A DNA stretch of 5,678 bases from Paracoccaceae bacterium (GTDB lineage Bacteria > Pseudomonadota > Alphaproteobacteria > Rhodobacterales > Rhodobacteraceae), in the NCBI GenBank assembly GCA_007134405.1, contig SLKW01000125.1, forward strand, positions 1 through 5,678, read 5' to 3'. The notes under the pieces are model-generated. The model searched no databases. It worked only from the letters and a program-made list of their open reading frames with translations, and was not told where the DNA came from. Of this stretch, positions 1-5,678 are shown in pieces; the stretch's first letter is position 1; each line of letters starts with the position of its first letter. The position numbers and the translations under genes are program-made.

Positions 1-113
1 CCCTTCGCCGCACTTAAAGATGCCGGACAAAAGGTGCATCTGTCCGGTGACGCCTCTGCCCTCGACCCCCGTACTTCAGACGTGTCGGTGGCACTGACCA
101 GGAGCCCGGCGAC
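1..113 (+). other. Leader region upstream of ccoG
   Basis: I see no supportable gene here. The region is less GC-rich than the genes that follow. It contains a 7-bp inverted repeat (listed separately) and the ccoG Shine-Dalgarno AGGAG at 100-104, nine bases before the ATG. I looked for an FNR/FixK-type box (TTGAT-N4-ATCAA) and for clear -35/-10 elements and found neither. If the operon responds to oxygen, the site is probably further left, or ccoG is read through from an upstream gene such as ccoP. The frame starting at base 1 stays open and stops at 115-117, overlapping the ccoG start. Its codon use is poor and its peptide matches nothing I recognise. Confidence 0.5.
23..47 (+). repeat. Inverted repeat (possible hairpin) in the ccoG leader
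   Basis: CCGGACA at 23-29 is the exact reverse complement of TGTCCGG at 41-47, giving a 7-bp stem with an 11-base loop. A competing 5-bp pairing exists between GATGC (19-23) and GCATC (36-40), so the two stems are mutually exclusive. No T-run follows, so it is not a standard intrinsic terminator. It could be a processing or stability element at the end of an upstream transcript, an operator half-site pair, or chance. Confidence 0.35.
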
Positions 114-1541
114 ATGAGTTCGCAAGACGACACCCCCCAGCTTTACGCCGCGCGTGAACCGATCTTTCCGCGCCGGGTGAAAGGCAACTTCCGTTCGCTC
201 AAGTGGTGGCTCATGGGCGTGCTCCTGGGCATCTACTACGTCACCCCCTGGATCCGCTGGGACCGCGGGCCGGCCATGCCCGACCAGGCGGTACTCGTCG
301 ACATCGCGAACCGGCGCTTCTTCTTCTTCATGATCGAGATCTGGCCGCACGAATTCTACTTCGTCGCGGGGCTCCTGATCATGGCCGGGATCGGGCTTTT
401 CCTCTTCACCTCGGCCTTCGGGCGGGTCTGGTGCGGCTATGCCTGCCCGCAGACGGTCTGGACCGACCTCTTCATCCTGGTCGAGCGCTGGATCGAGGGG
501 GACCGGAACGCCCGCCTGCGCCTGCACCGGCAGAAATGGAACGCCGAGAAGATCCGCAAATACGGCAGCAAATGGGTCGTCTGGCTGCTGATCGCGCTGG
601 CCACCGGCGGGGCGTGGATCTTCTACTTCGCCGATGCGCCCACGCTGCTGCGCGATCTCTTCACGCTCGACGCGCACCCCGCCGCCTACATCACCGTCGG
701 CATCCTGACCGCGACCACCTTCTTCTTCGGCGGCTTCTTCCGCGAGCAGATCTGCATCTACGCCTGCCCCTGGCCGCGTATCCAGGCCGCGATGATGGAC
801 GAGGACACGATCACCATCGGCTACCGCGACTGGCGGGGCGAACCGCGCGGCAAGCTCAAGAAGGGCCAGCTCGACCCCGCCCAGGGAGACTGCATCGACT
901 GCATGGCCTGCGTCAACGTCTGCCCGATGGGGATCGACATCCGTGACGGCCAGCAACTGGAATGCATCACCTGCGGGCTCTGCATCGACGCCTGCAACGA
1001 GGTGATGGACCGCATCGGCAAGCCGCGCGGGCTGATCGACTACCTGGCGCTCTCCGACGAGGTGAGCGAACGCGCCGGCAGCCAGCCGATCCCGGTCTGG
1101 AAACACGTTTTCCGGCCGCGCACGATGGTCTATACCATCCTCTGGGCGGGGATCGGCGTGGGGCTCATCGTCGCCCTGTTCCTACGCACGGATATCGACA
1201 TGTCGATCTCGCCCATCCGCAATCCCACGCATGTCGTCCTCGGCGACGGCTCGGTGCGCAACGCCTACGACATCCGCTTGCGCAACATGTCGAACGAGCC
1301 GCGCCCCTTCTTCATCTCCGTGGCCGAGGATCCGTCGATCCGGCTCACCATCCAGGGCGTGCAGGGGCAGATGGTCACCGTGGCCGCGGACGAGCAGGTC
1401 ACCCAGCGCGTCTACTTGACCGCCCCGCCGGGGACCGAGGCCGCGCGCGAGGTCTCGACGCCGGTGCGGCTCTGGGCCTCGGTGCCGGGCGAAACGACGC
1501 GCATCTACAGCGAAACCGTCTTCAACGGGAGGGGACAATGA
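114..1541 (+). CDS. ccoG: CcoG/FixG (RdxB-like) membrane iron-sulfur protein for cbb3 oxidase assembly
   Basis: This 475-residue protein is full length for the family. CcoG is an inner-membrane protein needed for cytochrome cbb3 biogenesis and is described as a cupric reductase that supplies Cu(I) for the CuB site. Hydrophobic segments lie near residues 31-47, 81-100, 153-172, 190-209 and 337-357. Two membrane-associated CX3CP motifs are visible, C107/C111 and C214/C218. A soluble two-cluster ferredoxin domain follows, with C260-x2-C263-x2-C266-x3-C270-P and C284-x2-C287-x2-C290-x3-C294, expected to bind two 4Fe-4S clusters. After the last membrane segment, residues about 360-470 form the beta-rich, Ig-like C-terminal domain typical of FixG, probably periplasmic. 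The ATG is preceded by AGGAG at 100-104, and the protein begins with a normal cytoplasmic tail. The stop overlaps the ccoH start as ATGA, which suggests translational coupling. All family cysteines I expect are present. The family assignment is firm; the copper-reductase role is known for the family, not shown here. Confidence 0.96.
   Translation: MSSQDDTPQLYAAREPIFPRRVKGNFRSLKWWLMGVLLGIYYVTPWIRWDRGPAMPDQAVLVDIANRRFFFFMIEIWPHEFYFVAGLLIMAGIGLFLFTSAFGRVWCGYACPQTVWTDLFILVERWIEGDRNARLRLHRQKWNAEKIRKYGSKWVVWLLIALATGGAWIFYFADAPTLLRDLFTLDAHPAAYITVGILTATTFFFGGFFREQICIYACPWPRIQAAMMDEDTITIGYRDWRGEPRGKLKKGQLDPAQGDCIDCMACVNVCPMGIDIRDGQQLECITCGLCIDACNEVMDRIGKPRGLIDYLALSDEVSERAGSQPIPVWKHVFRPRTMVYTILWAGIGVGLIVALFLRTDIDMSISPIRNPTHVVLGDGSVRNAYDIRLRNMSNEPRPFFISVAEDPSIRLTIQGVQGQMVTVAADEQVTQRVYLTAPPGTEAAREVSTPVRLWASVPGETTRIYSETVFNGRGQ
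1528..1532 (+). promoter_or_regulatory. Ribosome binding site of ccoH
   Basis: GGAGG sits five bases before the ATG at 1538, inside the last codons of ccoG. It decides the start. The ccoH frame happens to be open far upstream, to about position 962, but that stretch is out-of-frame ccoG sequence. The proper FixH N-terminus begins at 1538. Confidence 0.8.
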
Positions 1542-2011
1542 GCCAGCGCAAGGGCGAACTCACCGGCGGCAAGGTCCTGGCCATCTTCTGCAGCATCTTC
1601 GGCGTCATCATCGCGGTCAACGCCTTCATGGCCTACAGCGCGCTGAGCACCTTTCCGGGGCTCGAGGTGCAGAACAGCTTCGTCTCCAGCCAGGGCTTCA
1701 ACGACCGGCTCGCCCGCCAGCGCGCGCTCGGCTGGGATATCCGCGTCGAGGTGGCCGAGGGCGAACTGAAGGTCCATATCACCGACCCCGACGGCGCCCC
1801 GGCCGAGGTCGCGGACCTGACCGCTACCCTGGGCCGCGCCACCCATACCCGCGACGACGTCACCCCCGATTTCATCTACCAGGGCGGCAGCTTCCGGGCG
1901 CCGGTCCAGCTCGACTCGGGCAACTGGAACCTGCGCCTCGTCGCCACCTCCAGTGACGGGACCGAGTTTCGCCAGCGCGTCTCGTTCCACCACCGCGAGC
2001 GGGGTGCATGA
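1538..2011 (+). CDS. ccoH: CcoH/FixH cbb3 oxidase assembly protein
   Basis: This 157-residue protein is of normal FixH size. CcoH is a single-span inner-membrane protein that associates with cbb3 subunits (CcoP in particular) and stabilises the assembling complex. The sequence shows a short basic N-terminus (residues 1-12), one transmembrane helix at about 13-34, and a periplasmic beta-rich domain to the end. After the helix come the family-like segment around residues 45-66 (SFVSSQGFN followed by a polar R/Q-rich stretch, then GWDIRVEV) and a C-terminal part with a G-x-W motif (residues 128-130). The start is fixed by GGAGG at 1528-1532. The gene overlaps ccoG by four bases (ATGA) and ccoI by four bases (ATGA), so the three are probably translated as a coupled unit. 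FixH diverges strongly in sequence; the assignment rests on topology, length, the local motifs and its position between ccoG and ccoI. Confidence 0.92.
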   Translation: MSQRKGELTGGKVLAIFCSIFGVIIAVNAFMAYSALSTFPGLEVQNSFVSSQGFNDRLARQRALGWDIRVEVAEGELKVHITDPDGAPAEVADLTATLGRATHTRDDVTPDFIYQGGSFRAPVQLDSGNWNLRLVATSSDGTEFRQRVSFHHRERGA

Positions 2012-4194
2012 GCGACACGCTCCACCCGCCCCCGGCCTCGGCCTGCCCGGCCTGCGTCGCGGCGCCCGCCGCGCTCGACCGCGCCCAGTCCCCGCCCGAG
2101 GGGGCGCGCATCGTCCTCTCGGTCCCCGGCGCGCATTGCGCCGCCTGCATCTCGACCATCGAACGCGGGCTCGAAGCGATGCCGGGCATCGACTCGGTGC
2201 GGCTCAACCTGACGCTCCGGCGGGTGTCGGTCGCCGCCGAGGCGGGCGTCGACGCCGCCGCCGTCACCGCGCGCCTGGCCGCGCTGGGCTACGAGGCGCA
2301 CGAACTCGACCCCGGCACGCTCAGCATGACCGAAACCGACCGCCAGAGCCGCGATCTGCTGATGCGGCTCGGCGTCGCGGGCTTCGCGATGATGAACATC
2401 ATGCTCCTGTCCGTCGCGGTCTGGGCCGGCGCCACCGATGCGACGCGCGATCTCTTCCACCTGATCTCGGCCCTGATCGCCATTCCCGCCGTGGCCTTCT
2501 CCGGCCAGCCCTTCTTCCGCTCGGCCACCCGCGCGCTTGCCGCCGGACGGCTGAACATGGACGGGCCGATCGCGCTCGCGCTGATCCTCACCGTCGTCAT
2601 CTCGCTTTACGAGACGCTGCAATCGGGCAAGCACGCCTATTTCGAAGCGGCGGTGATGCTGACCTTCTTCCTGCTCGCCGGGCGCTACCTCGATTTCCGC
2701 GCCCGCGCCGCCGCCCGTTCGGCCGCGCAGGAACTCGCCGCGCTCGAGGTGCCGCGCGCCACGCGCCTCTCGGACGGGGGCGAAATGACCGTCCCCGTGT
2801 CGGACCTCGCCGTGGGCGATCTGGTCCTGGTGCGGCCGGGCGGGCGGGTGCCGGTCGATGGCACCGTCACCGCCGGCCGGTCCGAGATCGACCGCTCGCT
2901 TCTGACCGGCGAGACCCTGCCCGCCTATGCCGGCGAAGGCACCCAACTCAGCGCCGGCGAGGTGAACCTGACCGGCCCGCTCACCGTGCGCGTCACGGCG
3001 GCGGGCAAGGACACCTCGCTGCACCGGATGGCCGATCTGGTGGCCAATGCCGAGGCCGCGCGCACCCGTTACACCTCGCTCGCCGACCGCGCCGCGCGTG
3101 CCTATGCGCCGTCGATCCCGCTTCTGTCGCTGGGCGCGTTCATCGCCTGGCTCTACATTTCGGGCGGCGATCTGCGGCTCGCGGTGAATGTTGCGGTGGC
3201 GACGCTCATCATCACCTGCCCCTGCGCGCTGGGCTTGGCGGTTCCGGCGGTGGTCACGGCGGCCTCGGGCAAGCTGTTCCGCAAGGGGCTTCTCATCAAG
3301 GACGGCACCGCGCTCGAACGCCTGGCCGAGGTCGATACCGTGATCTTCGACAAGACCGGCACGCTCACCATGGGCACGCCCGCCCCCACCAATCTCGACG
3401 ATCACCCCCAGGCCCCGGCCCGCGTCGCCCTGGCGCTGGCGCAAGGCTCAAGCCACCCGCTGGCGCGCGCGCTCGCCGCCGCGCTGCAGGATCGCGGCCT
3501 GCGCCCCGCGCGTCTCGACGACGTGCACGAAGTGCCCGGCTACGGGGTCGAGGGACTGTGGCAGGGCGCGCGCGTGCGCCTGGGCCGCGCCGCCTGGGTC
3601 GGCGCCGAGGCGCGCCCGGGCACCGCCGCCTATCTGGCGATCGGCGGCGAAACGCGGGCCTTCGACTTCACCGACCGCCTGCGGCCGGGGGCCGAAACGC
3701 TGGTCGCGGAACTTAAGGCCCAGGGCAAGCATGTGATCCTGCTGTCGGGCGACGTCCCGCCCGCGGTGCGCGACATGGCCGCGCGGCTCGGCATCGACGA
3801 CTGGCAGGCCGAGGCCATGCCCCAGGACAAGGCCGCACGCATCGCCGCCCTGCACGAGGAAGGCCACCGCGTGCTGATGGTCGGCGACGGGCTCAACGAC
3901 ACCGTCGCGCTCTCGGCGGCGCATGTCTCGATCTCGCCGGCTTCGGCGCTCGACGCGGCGCGCGCGGCCTCGGACATCGTGCTGCTGGGCCGCGACATCT
4001 CGCCCATCGCCGACGCGGTGCGGATGGGCAGGCTCTCGGTCCGCCGGATCCGCGAGAATTTCTGGCAGTCCGGGCTTTACAACATCGTCTTCGTGCCGAT
4101 AGCCCTTCTGGGACTCTGCACGCCGCTCTGGGCCGCGGCGGTGATGTCGATCTCGTCGATCACCGTGTCGCTGAACGCGCTGCGGCTGAAGTAA
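2008..4194 (+). CDS. ccoI: CcoI/FixI P1B-type copper-translocating ATPase
   Basis: This 728-residue protein is a full-length heavy-metal P-type ATPase. FixI/CcoI proteins export Cu(I) from the cytoplasm for cofactor assembly in cbb3 oxidase rather than for copper resistance. Domains in order: an N-terminal CPAC pair (C13, C16); an HMA-like metal-binding domain at about 35-100 with GAHCAAC (C44, C47); four membrane helices near 117-141, 149-166, 184-204 and 211-230; the actuator domain with TGE at 300-302; helices at about 367-385 and 391-416, the latter carrying the CPC metal site (C404, C406); DKTGT at 448-452 with phosphorylated Asp448; the nucleotide-binding SHP motif (H483, P484); GDGLND at 626-631; and two final helices with YN (691-692) and MxxSS (713-717), the Cu(I)-transport signature. 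The hinge reads GDGLNDTVAL, so the proline common in P-type ATPases is a valine (V633). The start overlaps ccoH by ATGA. Only a weak purine-rich site precedes it, so translation probably depends on coupling. A general CopA exporter is the alternative; the operon context argues for CcoI. Confidence 0.96.
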   Translation: MSDTLHPPPASACPACVAAPAALDRAQSPPEGARIVLSVPGAHCAACISTIERGLEAMPGIDSVRLNLTLRRVSVAAEAGVDAAAVTARLAALGYEAHELDPGTLSMTETDRQSRDLLMRLGVAGFAMMNIMLLSVAVWAGATDATRDLFHLISALIAIPAVAFSGQPFFRSATRALAAGRLNMDGPIALALILTVVISLYETLQSGKHAYFEAAVMLTFFLLAGRYLDFRARAAARSAAQELAALEVPRATRLSDGGEMTVPVSDLAVGDLVLVRPGGRVPVDGTVTAGRSEIDRSLLTGETLPAYAGEGTQLSAGEVNLTGPLTVRVTAAGKDTSLHRMADLVANAEAARTRYTSLADRAARAYAPSIPLLSLGAFIAWLYISGGDLRLAVNVAVATLIITCPCALGLAVPAVVTAASGKLFRKGLLIKDGTALERLAEVDTVIFDKTGTLTMGTPAPTNLDDHPQAPARVALALAQGSSHPLARALAAALQDRGLRPARLDDVHEVPGYGVEGLWQGARVRLGRAAWVGAEARPGTAAYLAIGGETRAFDFTDRLRPGAETLVAELKAQGKHVILLSGDVPPAVRDMAARLGIDDWQAEAMPQDKAARIAALHEEGHRVLMVGDGLNDTVALSAAHVSISPASALDAARAASDIVLLGRDISPIADAVRMGRLSVRRIRENFWQSGLYNIVFVPIALLGLCTPLWAAAVMSISSITVSLNALRLK

Positions 4195-4198
4195 CGCG

Positions 4199-4205
4199 AA
4201 GGAGG
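4199..4205 (+). promoter_or_regulatory. Ribosome binding site of ccoS
   Basis: AAGGAGG is a near-perfect Shine-Dalgarno sequence five bases before GTG at 4211. It sits in the 16-base gap after the ccoI stop. It decides a GTG start, since there is no in-frame ATG at the expected N-terminus. It also means ccoS, unlike ccoH and ccoI, has independent strong translation initiation. Confidence 0.85.
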
Positions 4206-4210
4206 CACAC

Positions 4211-4369
4211 GTGGACGTTCTGGCCATCCTCATTCCGATCTCGCTCTTTCTCGGGCTCCTCGGCCTCGGCGCGTTCTACTGGACGCTGAAGAAGGGCATG
4301 TACGACGACCCCGAGGGCGACTCCCGCCGCATCCTGCGCGACGACTACGACGACCACCCCAAGCCGTAA
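4211..4369 (+). CDS. ccoS: CcoS/FixS small cbb3 oxidase maturation protein
   Basis: This 52-residue membrane protein is the normal size for CcoS, which is about 50-60 residues. CcoS is required for cofactor (heme and copper) insertion into the CcoN subunit; without it an inactive oxidase is assembled. One transmembrane helix spans residues 3-24 (VLAILIPI to FYW). It is followed by the family signature: an aromatic-rich end of the helix, a K-K-G turn, YDDPEGD (residues 31-37) and then RIL-x-DD (40-45). The C-terminus is acidic and has two His/Pro-flanked Asp residues. The GTG start at 4211 is chosen because AAGGAGG lies five bases upstream and the resulting N-terminus is the expected short M-x-V-L form. 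It is the last gene of the operon; the next gene lies on the opposite strand. Confidence 0.94.
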   Translation: MDVLAILIPISLFLGLLGLGAFYWTLKKGMYDDPEGDSRRILRDDYDDHPKP

Positions 4370-4385
4370 GGCGGGTCCCCCGCTT
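4369..4385 (+). terminator. Possible weak hairpin after ccoS
   Basis: GCGGG (4371-4375) can pair with CCCGC (4379-4383) around a three-base loop, extended by a G-U and an A-U pair. It begins at the ccoS stop codon. The following bases (TTCGCGGCGC) contain no U-tract, and CCGC (4380-4383) can pair alternatively with GCGG (4387-4390). It is therefore at best a weak or Rho-assisted terminator or an RNA-stabilising end. Short G/C stems are frequent by chance at this base composition. Confidence 0.3.
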
Positions 4386-4586
4386 CGCGGCGCACCGCCC
4401 GCTCGTTTCGCTGATCGCCCGCCCCGCCGCGTCCCCTCGCGCCCGGCCCACCACCCCTCCACGAGCACAGGCCGCAGCCATGTTCGCCGGCCAGAGCGGC
4501 CTGCCCGAGTCCTACGCGAGTCCTACGCCTGTCCTACGCTTGTCATACGGTTGTCATACGCTTGTCATACGCCCGGTGTACGCGAG
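4370..4586. other. Intergenic region between convergent ccoS and coaBC
   Basis: This 217-base stretch separates two converging stop codons. The left part (4370-4500) is extremely GC-rich, with short G/C inverted repeats such as GGCC at 4489-4492 and 4498-4501, and no convincing reading frame. The right part is the 11-bp tandem repeat array. I see no tRNA-like fold, no insertion-sequence ends and no classical terminator with a T-run for either gene. Frames that cross this region on the plus strand continue antisense through coaBC and are not genes. Confidence 0.7.
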
Positions 4587-4594
4587 TCACACAC
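4507..4594. repeat. 11-bp tandem repeat array, about eight units
   Basis: Eight consecutive 11-base units can be aligned without gaps, with plus-strand consensus NNGTC(C/A)TACGC. In order they are GAGTCCTACGC twice, CTGTCCTACGC, TTGTCATACGG, TTGTCATACGC twice, CCGGTGTACGC, and the degenerate GAGTCACACAC. TACG is kept in units 1-7 and GTC in units 1-6. Two sub-families are clear: a CCTACGC type on the left and a CATACGC type in the middle. The last unit spans the coaBC stop codon (4587-4589) and its last two codons. TACGC occurs in one orientation only, so the array itself has no strong hairpin. The function is unknown to me. Candidates are a VNTR made by slippage, a phased protein-binding array (11 bp is close to one DNA turn), or part of the 3' ends of the convergent transcripts. 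Confidence 0.9.
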
Positions 4595-4596
4595 CG
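4574..4596 (-). repeat. Short inverted repeat across the coaBC stop codon
   Basis: CGGTGT (4574-4579) pairs exactly with ACACCG (4591-4596), giving six base pairs around an 11-base loop that contains the coaBC stop. It coincides with the last two repeat units. There is no T-run on either side. It may contribute to the 3' end of coaBC mRNA, or it may be a by-product of the repeat sequence. Confidence 0.25.
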
Positions 4597-5678
4597 CTCA
4601 AATGCGCCGCGATCCGCTCCGCCAACCGCCGGGCAACCTCCGCCTTGGGCAGGCGCGGCCAGTCCTCGACGCCCGCTTCGGTGATCAGATGCACCGCATT
4701 CTCGGTCCCGCCCATGATCCCCGTCGCCTCCGAAACATCGTTGGCCACGATCCAGTCGCACCCCTTCCGCGCCCGCTTGGCCTGGGCATGCGCGACCACC
4801 GTCTCGGTCTCGGCCGCGAACCCCACGACCAGCGGCGGACGCCCCGCATGCCGCGACAGAGTCGCCAGAATGTCAGGGTTTTCAGCGAATTCCAGCACCG
4901 GCATGCCCCCGGCGCCCTTCTTCATCTTCTGCCCGGCGGCATTCGCAACCCGCCAATCCGCCACCGCCGCGGCCATCACCGCGGCATCGGCCGGCAACGC
5001 CGCCTCGACCGCCGCCAGCATCTGGCGCGCCGTCTCGACCGGGATCACATCGACCCCCTCGGGCGCCGCCACGCTCGCCGGCCCGGTCACGAAACTCACC
5101 CGCGCGCCCAGATCGCGCAACGCCGCCGCGATCGCCGCCCCCTGCGCCCCCGAAGAGCGGTTGGCGATGTAGCGCACCGGATCGATGGGTTCATGCGTCG
5201 GCCCCGACGTTACAATGACATGCCGCCCCGCCAGCGCCCCTTGCCGCCCCCGCCCTTCCAGCACTGACGAAATTGCCGCCACAATCGCCCGCGGCTCCGC
5301 CATCCGCCCCGGCCCATGCTCGCCGCAGGCCATGTCGCCCACCTCCGGCCCCACGGTCAGCACGCCATCGCCTTGAAGTTGCTTCAAGTTTCGTTGCGTT
5401 GCCGGGTGGTCCCACATCCGCACGTTCATCGCCGGCGCGATCAGCACCCGCTTGTCGGTCGCCATCAGCAATGTCGAGGCCAGATCGTCGGCATGCCCGC
5501 CAACCATCTTCGCCATCATGTCGGCGGTGCAGGGCGCGACCACGACCAGATCCGCGGCGCGCGACAGCTGGATATGGCCCATCTCCGCCTCGGTCGTCAG
5601 ATCGAAGAGATCGCGATGAAGCGGCTCGCCGGCCAGGGCCGCAACGGAGAGAGGCGTCACGAACTGCTCGCCCGCGCG
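4587..5678 (-). CDS. coaBC: CoaBC (Dfp) bifunctional coenzyme A biosynthesis enzyme, N-terminus missing
   Basis: CoaBC joins cysteine to 4'-phosphopantothenate using CTP (CoaB, C-terminal) and then decarboxylates the product with FMN (CoaC, N-terminal) to 4'-phosphopantetheine; it acts in the cytoplasm. The frame is open to the right edge, giving 363 residues here counted from 5678. By comparison with E. coli Dfp (active-site His75 aligning with His35 here), about 40 residues lie outside. The GTG at 5660 is internal, since the six residues before it fit the family and run into the conserved TPLS segment. CoaC motifs: MGHIQL with His35, PAMNVRMW with Asn85, and ACGEHGPGRM with Cys118, the catalytic cysteine. 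CoaB begins near residue 150: TSGPTHEPIDPVRYIANRSSG with Asn173, AAVADWR (235-243 region), KMKK (about 251-254), GFAAET (286-291) and a late NDV/NAVHLI segment. Oddity: the usual SSGK reads SSGA. All catalytic residues in view are present. The gene converges on ccoS and shares no evident regulation with it. Confidence 0.95.
   Translation of the reverse strand, partial: RAGEQFVTPLSVAALAGEPLHRDLFDLTTEAEMGHIQLSRAADLVVVAPCTADMMAKMVGGHADDLASTLLMATDKRVLIAPAMNVRMWDHPATQRNLKQLQGDGVLTVGPEVGDMACGEHGPGRMAEPRAIVAAISSVLEGRGRQGALAGRHVIVTSGPTHEPIDPVRYIANRSSGAQGAAIAAALRDLGARVSFVTGPASVAAPEGVDVIPVETARQMLAAVEAALPADAAVMAAAVADWRVANAAGQKMKKGAGGMPVLEFAENPDILATLSRHAGRPPLVVGFAAETETVVAHAQAKRARKGCDWIVANDVSEATGIMGGTENAVHLITEAGVEDWPRLPKAEVARRLAERIAAHLSGV
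5372..5388. repeat. Perfect palindrome inside coaBC
   Basis: CTTGAAG (5372-5378) and CTTCAAG (5382-5388) are exact reverse complements separated by TTG. They lie in an unusually AT-rich patch of an otherwise very GC-rich gene, within the codons for RNLKQLQ between the CoaC Asn and Cys motifs. On the plus strand it is followed by TTTCGTTGCGTT. The protein sequence (L-K-Q-L-Q) is normal for this loop, so the palindrome may simply arise from two similar Leu-Lys/Gln codon groups. Confidence 0.4.

Noticed and set aside
1..117. Open frame from base 1 ending in a TGA that forms an ATGA overlap with ccoG, as at the next two gene junctions
   Set aside because: Only 24 of 38 codons end in G or C by my count, well below the strong GC3 preference of the neighbouring genes. 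The peptide does not resemble the CcoP C-terminus or any family I know. The overlap may be chance, though a real upstream gene end cannot be fully excluded.
962..1537. Upstream extension of the ccoH frame
   Set aside because: It is out-of-frame reading of the ferredoxin and C-terminal part of ccoG. ccoH has a good ribosome binding site and the expected N-terminus at 1538.
2044..2148. Two CxxC motifs at the CcoI N-terminus as evidence of an unusual fused metal domain
   Set aside because: An extra Cys-rich stretch ahead of a G-x-H-C-x-x-C HMA-like domain is, to my knowledge, common in FixI/CcoI proteins, so it is not a novelty.
1876..3444. Long minus-strand open frame of 522 residues
   Set aside because: It lies antisense to ccoH and ccoI and is rich in Arg, Gly, His and Ala, as expected from the complement of GC3-biased codons. 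It has no motif, and ccoI on the other strand is unambiguous.
1953..3716. Plus-strand open frame of 587 residues overlapping ccoI
   Set aside because: It is a low-complexity Arg/Ala/Gly-rich shifted reading of ccoI. All P-type ATPase motifs are in the other frame.
4507..4594. CRISPR array
   Set aside because: The repeats are 11 bp, directly adjoining, without spacers, and there are no cas genes.
4480..5172. Plus-strand open frame starting in the intergenic region and covering the repeat array
   Set aside because: Most of it is antisense to well-conserved coaBC motifs. Its N-terminal repeats merely translate the 11-bp DNA array.

Overview
This window is very GC-rich, and its coding regions strongly prefer G or C at third codon positions. 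The genes are typical of an alphaproteobacterium, most likely of the Rhodobacteraceae/Paracoccus type. That placement rests on gene content, order and protein style, not on a database search.

Layout. Positions 1-113 are a leader without a convincing gene; they hold a short inverted repeat and the ribosome binding site of the first gene. Positions 114-4369 hold four plus-strand genes in the order ccoG, ccoH, ccoI, ccoS (also called fixGHIS or rdxBHIS). The first two junctions are ATGA overlaps. ccoS follows ccoI after 16 bases with its own strong Shine-Dalgarno sequence and a GTG start. Positions 4370-4586 lie between convergent genes and contain a striking array of 11-bp tandem repeats, which runs into the stop codon of the next gene. 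Positions 4587-5678 are the minus-strand 3' part of coaBC (dfp), whose start lies beyond the right edge.

How the genes work together. The four cco genes encode the assembly apparatus of cbb3-type cytochrome c oxidase, the high-affinity terminal oxidase used at low oxygen. CcoG is a membrane iron-sulfur protein linked to copper reduction. CcoI is a copper-translocating P1B-type ATPase. CcoH is a single-span subunit-stabilising factor. CcoS is a very small membrane protein needed for cofactor insertion into the catalytic subunit. The structural genes ccoNOQP usually lie just upstream and would be expected left of position 1, but they are not visible here. coaBC is an unrelated housekeeping gene for coenzyme A synthesis that converges on the operon.

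I found no unknown multi-gene system. The least explained element is the 11-bp repeat array at 4507-4594. Smaller points are residue variations in CcoI and CoaBC, the hairpin in the ccoG leader, and an AT-rich palindrome inside coaBC.
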